From NCBI GenBank assembly GCA_963205465.1, contig CAUJKG010000406.1, forward strand, positions 1-8,748: a stretch of DNA of 8,748 nucleotides. The letters run 5' to 3'. The position numbers and the translations under genes are program-made. Positions 7,241 to 8,748 of the stretch are shown here, piece by piece. The first letter of the stretch is position 1. Each line of letters starts with the position of its first letter. The notes under the pieces were generated by a model that had not been told where the DNA came from, searched no databases, and saw only the letters and a program-made list of their open reading frames with translations. Origin of the DNA: Pseudomonadota bacterium (GTDB lineage: Bacteria; Pseudomonadota; Alphaproteobacteria; Rhizobiales; Xanthobacteraceae).

Positions 7241-7268
7241 CGGTGCAGGGTCAGGTGACCTTGCTCTG
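7241..7268 (+). promoter_or_regulatory. Stem-loop in the rpsB 5' leader, possible S2 autoregulatory element
   Basis: Bases 7245-7252 pair with 7257-7264 (8 pairs, one G-U) around the tetraloop AGGT. After a single T-T mismatch, 7241-7243 pair with 7266-7268 (one G-U). The element lies inside the predicted leader, about 28 nt before the start codon and 16 nt before the ribosome-binding site GGAG (7285-7288). In gammaproteobacteria S2 represses its own mRNA through a leader structure; whether this hairpin is an equivalent is inference. No T-tract follows, so it is not an intrinsic terminator. Confidence 0.4.
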
Positions 7269-7296
7269 CCCGCGGAGGCAAACCGGAGTTTGGATA

Positions 7297-8295
7297 ATGG
7301 CGCTGCCCGACTACAGCATGCGTCAGCTTTTGGAAGCTGGCGTTCACTTTGGCCATCAGGCCCACCGTTGGAATCCGAAGATGCATTCTTACATCTTCGG
7401 CACCCGCAACAACATTCATATCATCGATCTCGCGCAGACCGTGCCGGCGCTTTCGCGTGCGCTGCAGACGGTTTCCGATGTCGTCGCCAAGGGCGGCCGC
7501 GTGCTGTTCGTCGGCACCAAGCGGCAGGCTGCGGATTCGGTCGCGGATGCCGCCAAGCGCTCCGCACAGTACTACGTTAATTCGCGCTGGCTCGGCGGTA
7601 CGCTGACCAACTGGAAGACGATCTCGAACTCGATTTCGCGTCTGAAGAAGATCGAGGAAATGCTGAACTCGAACGAGTCCGGCGGCTACACCAAGAAAGA
7701 GCGCCTGACGCTTTCGCGCGAAAAGGAAAAGCTCGAGCTCGCGCTCGGCGGCATCCGCGACATGGGCGGCATTCCGGATCTTCTGTTCGTGATCGATACG
7801 AACAAGGAAGACATCGCGATCAAGGAAGCGCGCCGTCTTGGGATTCCGATTGCGGCCATCGTCGACACGAATTGCGATCCGGAAGGCATCACGTTCCCGA
7901 TTCCGGGTAACGACGACGCCGCCCGCGCGATCAACCTCTATTGCGATCTCGTCGCTCGCGCTGCGATCGACGGCATTTCCCGCGCGCAAGGCGAAGCGGG
8001 CATCGACCTCGGCGCTGCCGAGCGTCCGATGGAAGAAGCCATTCCGGCTGCTTCGGAATGGGAGAAGCTCGAGCCGCTGCCGGGTCCGCGCGGCGCGCCC
8101 GACGATCTGAAGAAGCTCGGTCATGTCAGCCCTGACGTGGAAAAGCAGCTCAACGATCTCGGTATCTTCCACTTCTCGCAGATCGCCGAACTGACCAAGG
8201 CTGACGCGCACCGCGTGGGCGAAGAAGTCCGTCTTCCGGCGCGTATCGCCGGCTGGATCGAGCAGGCGAAGAAATTCCAAGCCGACGCCGAATAA
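7297..8295 (+). CDS. rpsB: 30S ribosomal protein S2 with long C-terminal extension
   Basis: S2 is a structural protein of the small ribosomal subunit, added late in 30S assembly. The core fold spans about residues 1-230, with the hallmark GVHFGHQAHRWNPKM at 15-29, FGTRNNIHIIDL at 34-45, NSRWLGGTLTNW at 95-106 and PIAAIVDTNCDP at 184-195. The protein is 332 residues against about 241 in E. coli. The extra residues 231-332 are an acidic linker, then DDLKKLGHVSPDVEKQLNDL with GIFHFSQIAELT and a GWIEQAKKF end, resembling the helix-hairpin-helix tails of alphaproteobacterial L21 and NuoE. I chose the ATG at 7297 because S2 starts MALPDYSMRQLLEAGVHFG and GGAG sits 8 bases upstream. An in-frame ATG at 7162 would overlap the promoter and add 45 residues not found in S2. 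It is the first gene of the operon with tsf. Confidence 0.98.
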   Translation: MALPDYSMRQLLEAGVHFGHQAHRWNPKMHSYIFGTRNNIHIIDLAQTVPALSRALQTVSDVVAKGGRVLFVGTKRQAADSVADAAKRSAQYYVNSRWLGGTLTNWKTISNSISRLKKIEEMLNSNESGGYTKKERLTLSREKEKLELALGGIRDMGGIPDLLFVIDTNKEDIAIKEARRLGIPIAAIVDTNCDPEGITFPIPGNDDAARAINLYCDLVARAAIDGISRAQGEAGIDLGAAERPMEEAIPAASEWEKLEPLPGPRGAPDDLKKLGHVSPDVEKQLNDLGIFHFSQIAELTKADAHRVGEEVRLPARIAGWIEQAKKFQADAE

Positions 8296-8307
8296 GTCCG
8301 GCGTAAC

Positions 8308-8312
8308 GGAGA
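8308..8312 (+). promoter_or_regulatory. tsf ribosome-binding site in the rpsB-tsf spacer
   Basis: GGAGA lies 6 bases before the tsf ATG, within the 23-bp spacer. The spacer holds no hairpin, so unlike some enterobacterial rpsB-tsf junctions there is no visible attenuator between the two genes. Confidence 0.6.
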
Positions 8313-8318
8313 AAACAA

Positions 8319-8748
8319 ATGGCAGAAATCACCGCGAGCGCGGTCAAGGAACTGCGCGAAATTTCTGGCGCCGGCATGATGGATTGCAAGGCGGCGCTCA
8401 CCGAGAACAACGGCGACATTCAGGCCGCCGTGGACTGGCTCCGCAAAAAGGGCCTGTCGAAGGCCGCCAAGAAGGCCGGTCGCGTCGCCGCCGAAGGACT
8501 CGTCGGCATCGCCGTCGACGGCAACAAAGGTGCTGTCGTCGAAGTGAACTCGGAAACCGATTTCGTTGCGCGCAACGATCACTTCCAGGGTCTGGTCAAG
8601 CTGATCGCGCAAACCGCGCTTCATAATGGTTCCGACGTCGAGAAGCTGAAGGCTGTCAAGGTCGGTTCGTCCACAATCGAAGATGCGATTTCCTCCGCGA
8701 TTGCGACGATCGGCGAAAACATGACCTTCCGCCGCGCTGCCGAACTTT
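8319..8748 (+). CDS. tsf: Elongation factor Ts, N-terminal part (cut by window end)
   Basis: EF-Ts is the guanine nucleotide exchange factor that regenerates EF-Tu-GTP during translation. The first 143 codons are present and the gene continues past the right edge; complete alphaproteobacterial EF-Ts is about 307 residues. Residues 1-40 are the UBA-like EF-Tu-binding module (ITASAVKELREISGAGMMDC, then KAAL). The central contact motif TDFVARND at 80-87 inserts near the EF-Tu nucleotide site in known structures. The frame is open with no lesion. The ATG at 8319 matches the family start MAEITASAVKELR and has a good ribosome-binding site. There is no promoter in the spacer, so it is cotranscribed with rpsB. 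Confidence 0.97.
   Translation, partial: MAEITASAVKELREISGAGMMDCKAALTENNGDIQAAVDWLRKKGLSKAAKKAGRVAAEGLVGIAVDGNKGAVVEVNSETDFVARNDHFQGLVKLIAQTALHNGSDVEKLKAVKVGSSTIEDAISSAIATIGENMTFRRAAEL

Noticed and set aside
7126..8280. A 384-codon minus-strand open frame opposite the whole of rpsB
   Set aside because: It mirrors rpsB codon structure in GC-rich DNA, its translation is Arg/Asp-rich with no domain, and rpsB on the other strand is unambiguous.

Overview
This window is a dense, wholly plus-strand stretch of core housekeeping genes from what looks like an alphaproteobacterium of the Hyphomicrobiales (Bradyrhizobium / Rhodopseudomonas / Xanthobacteraceae-like). The evidence is the short prolyl-tRNA synthetase without the editing insertion, the gene order proS - single lol permease - lolD - dnaE, the fairly high GC content, and a ribosomal protein S2 with a ~100-residue C-terminal tail. 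The taxonomic call is inferred from remembered family features, not from a search.

Layout: 1-295 has no convincing gene. It holds a strong hairpin at the left edge and a 13-bp direct repeat. 296-3599 is a tightly packed group: proS (Pro-tRNA synthesis), a lipoprotein-releasing permease and its ATPase lolD, joined by near-zero junctions. dnaE, the replicative polymerase alpha subunit, follows after 41 bp and is probably in the same transcript. A 176-bp gap (7121-7296) separates dnaE from rpsB. It carries an inverted repeat, a good sigma-70-type promoter (TTGCGC, 17 bp, TATATA) and a ~95-nt leader with a strong stem-loop upstream of the S2 start codon. rpsB is followed 23 bp later by tsf, which runs off the right edge. 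rpsB-tsf is the classic ribosomal protein S2 / elongation factor Ts operon.

Functionally there are two transcription units. The first mixes aminoacylation, lipoprotein export from the inner membrane and chromosome replication. These share no pathway beyond being growth-essential. The second is translation machinery, with its own promoter and a leader that could host S2 autoregulation. I see no tRNA or rRNA, CRISPR array, insertion sequence, prophage, toxin-antitoxin or defence gene, and no broken gene. I found no undescribed system here. The points worth a second look are family-level variations (S2 tail, degenerate PHP domain, single permease with a LolC-like Hook) and two unannotated non-coding elements.
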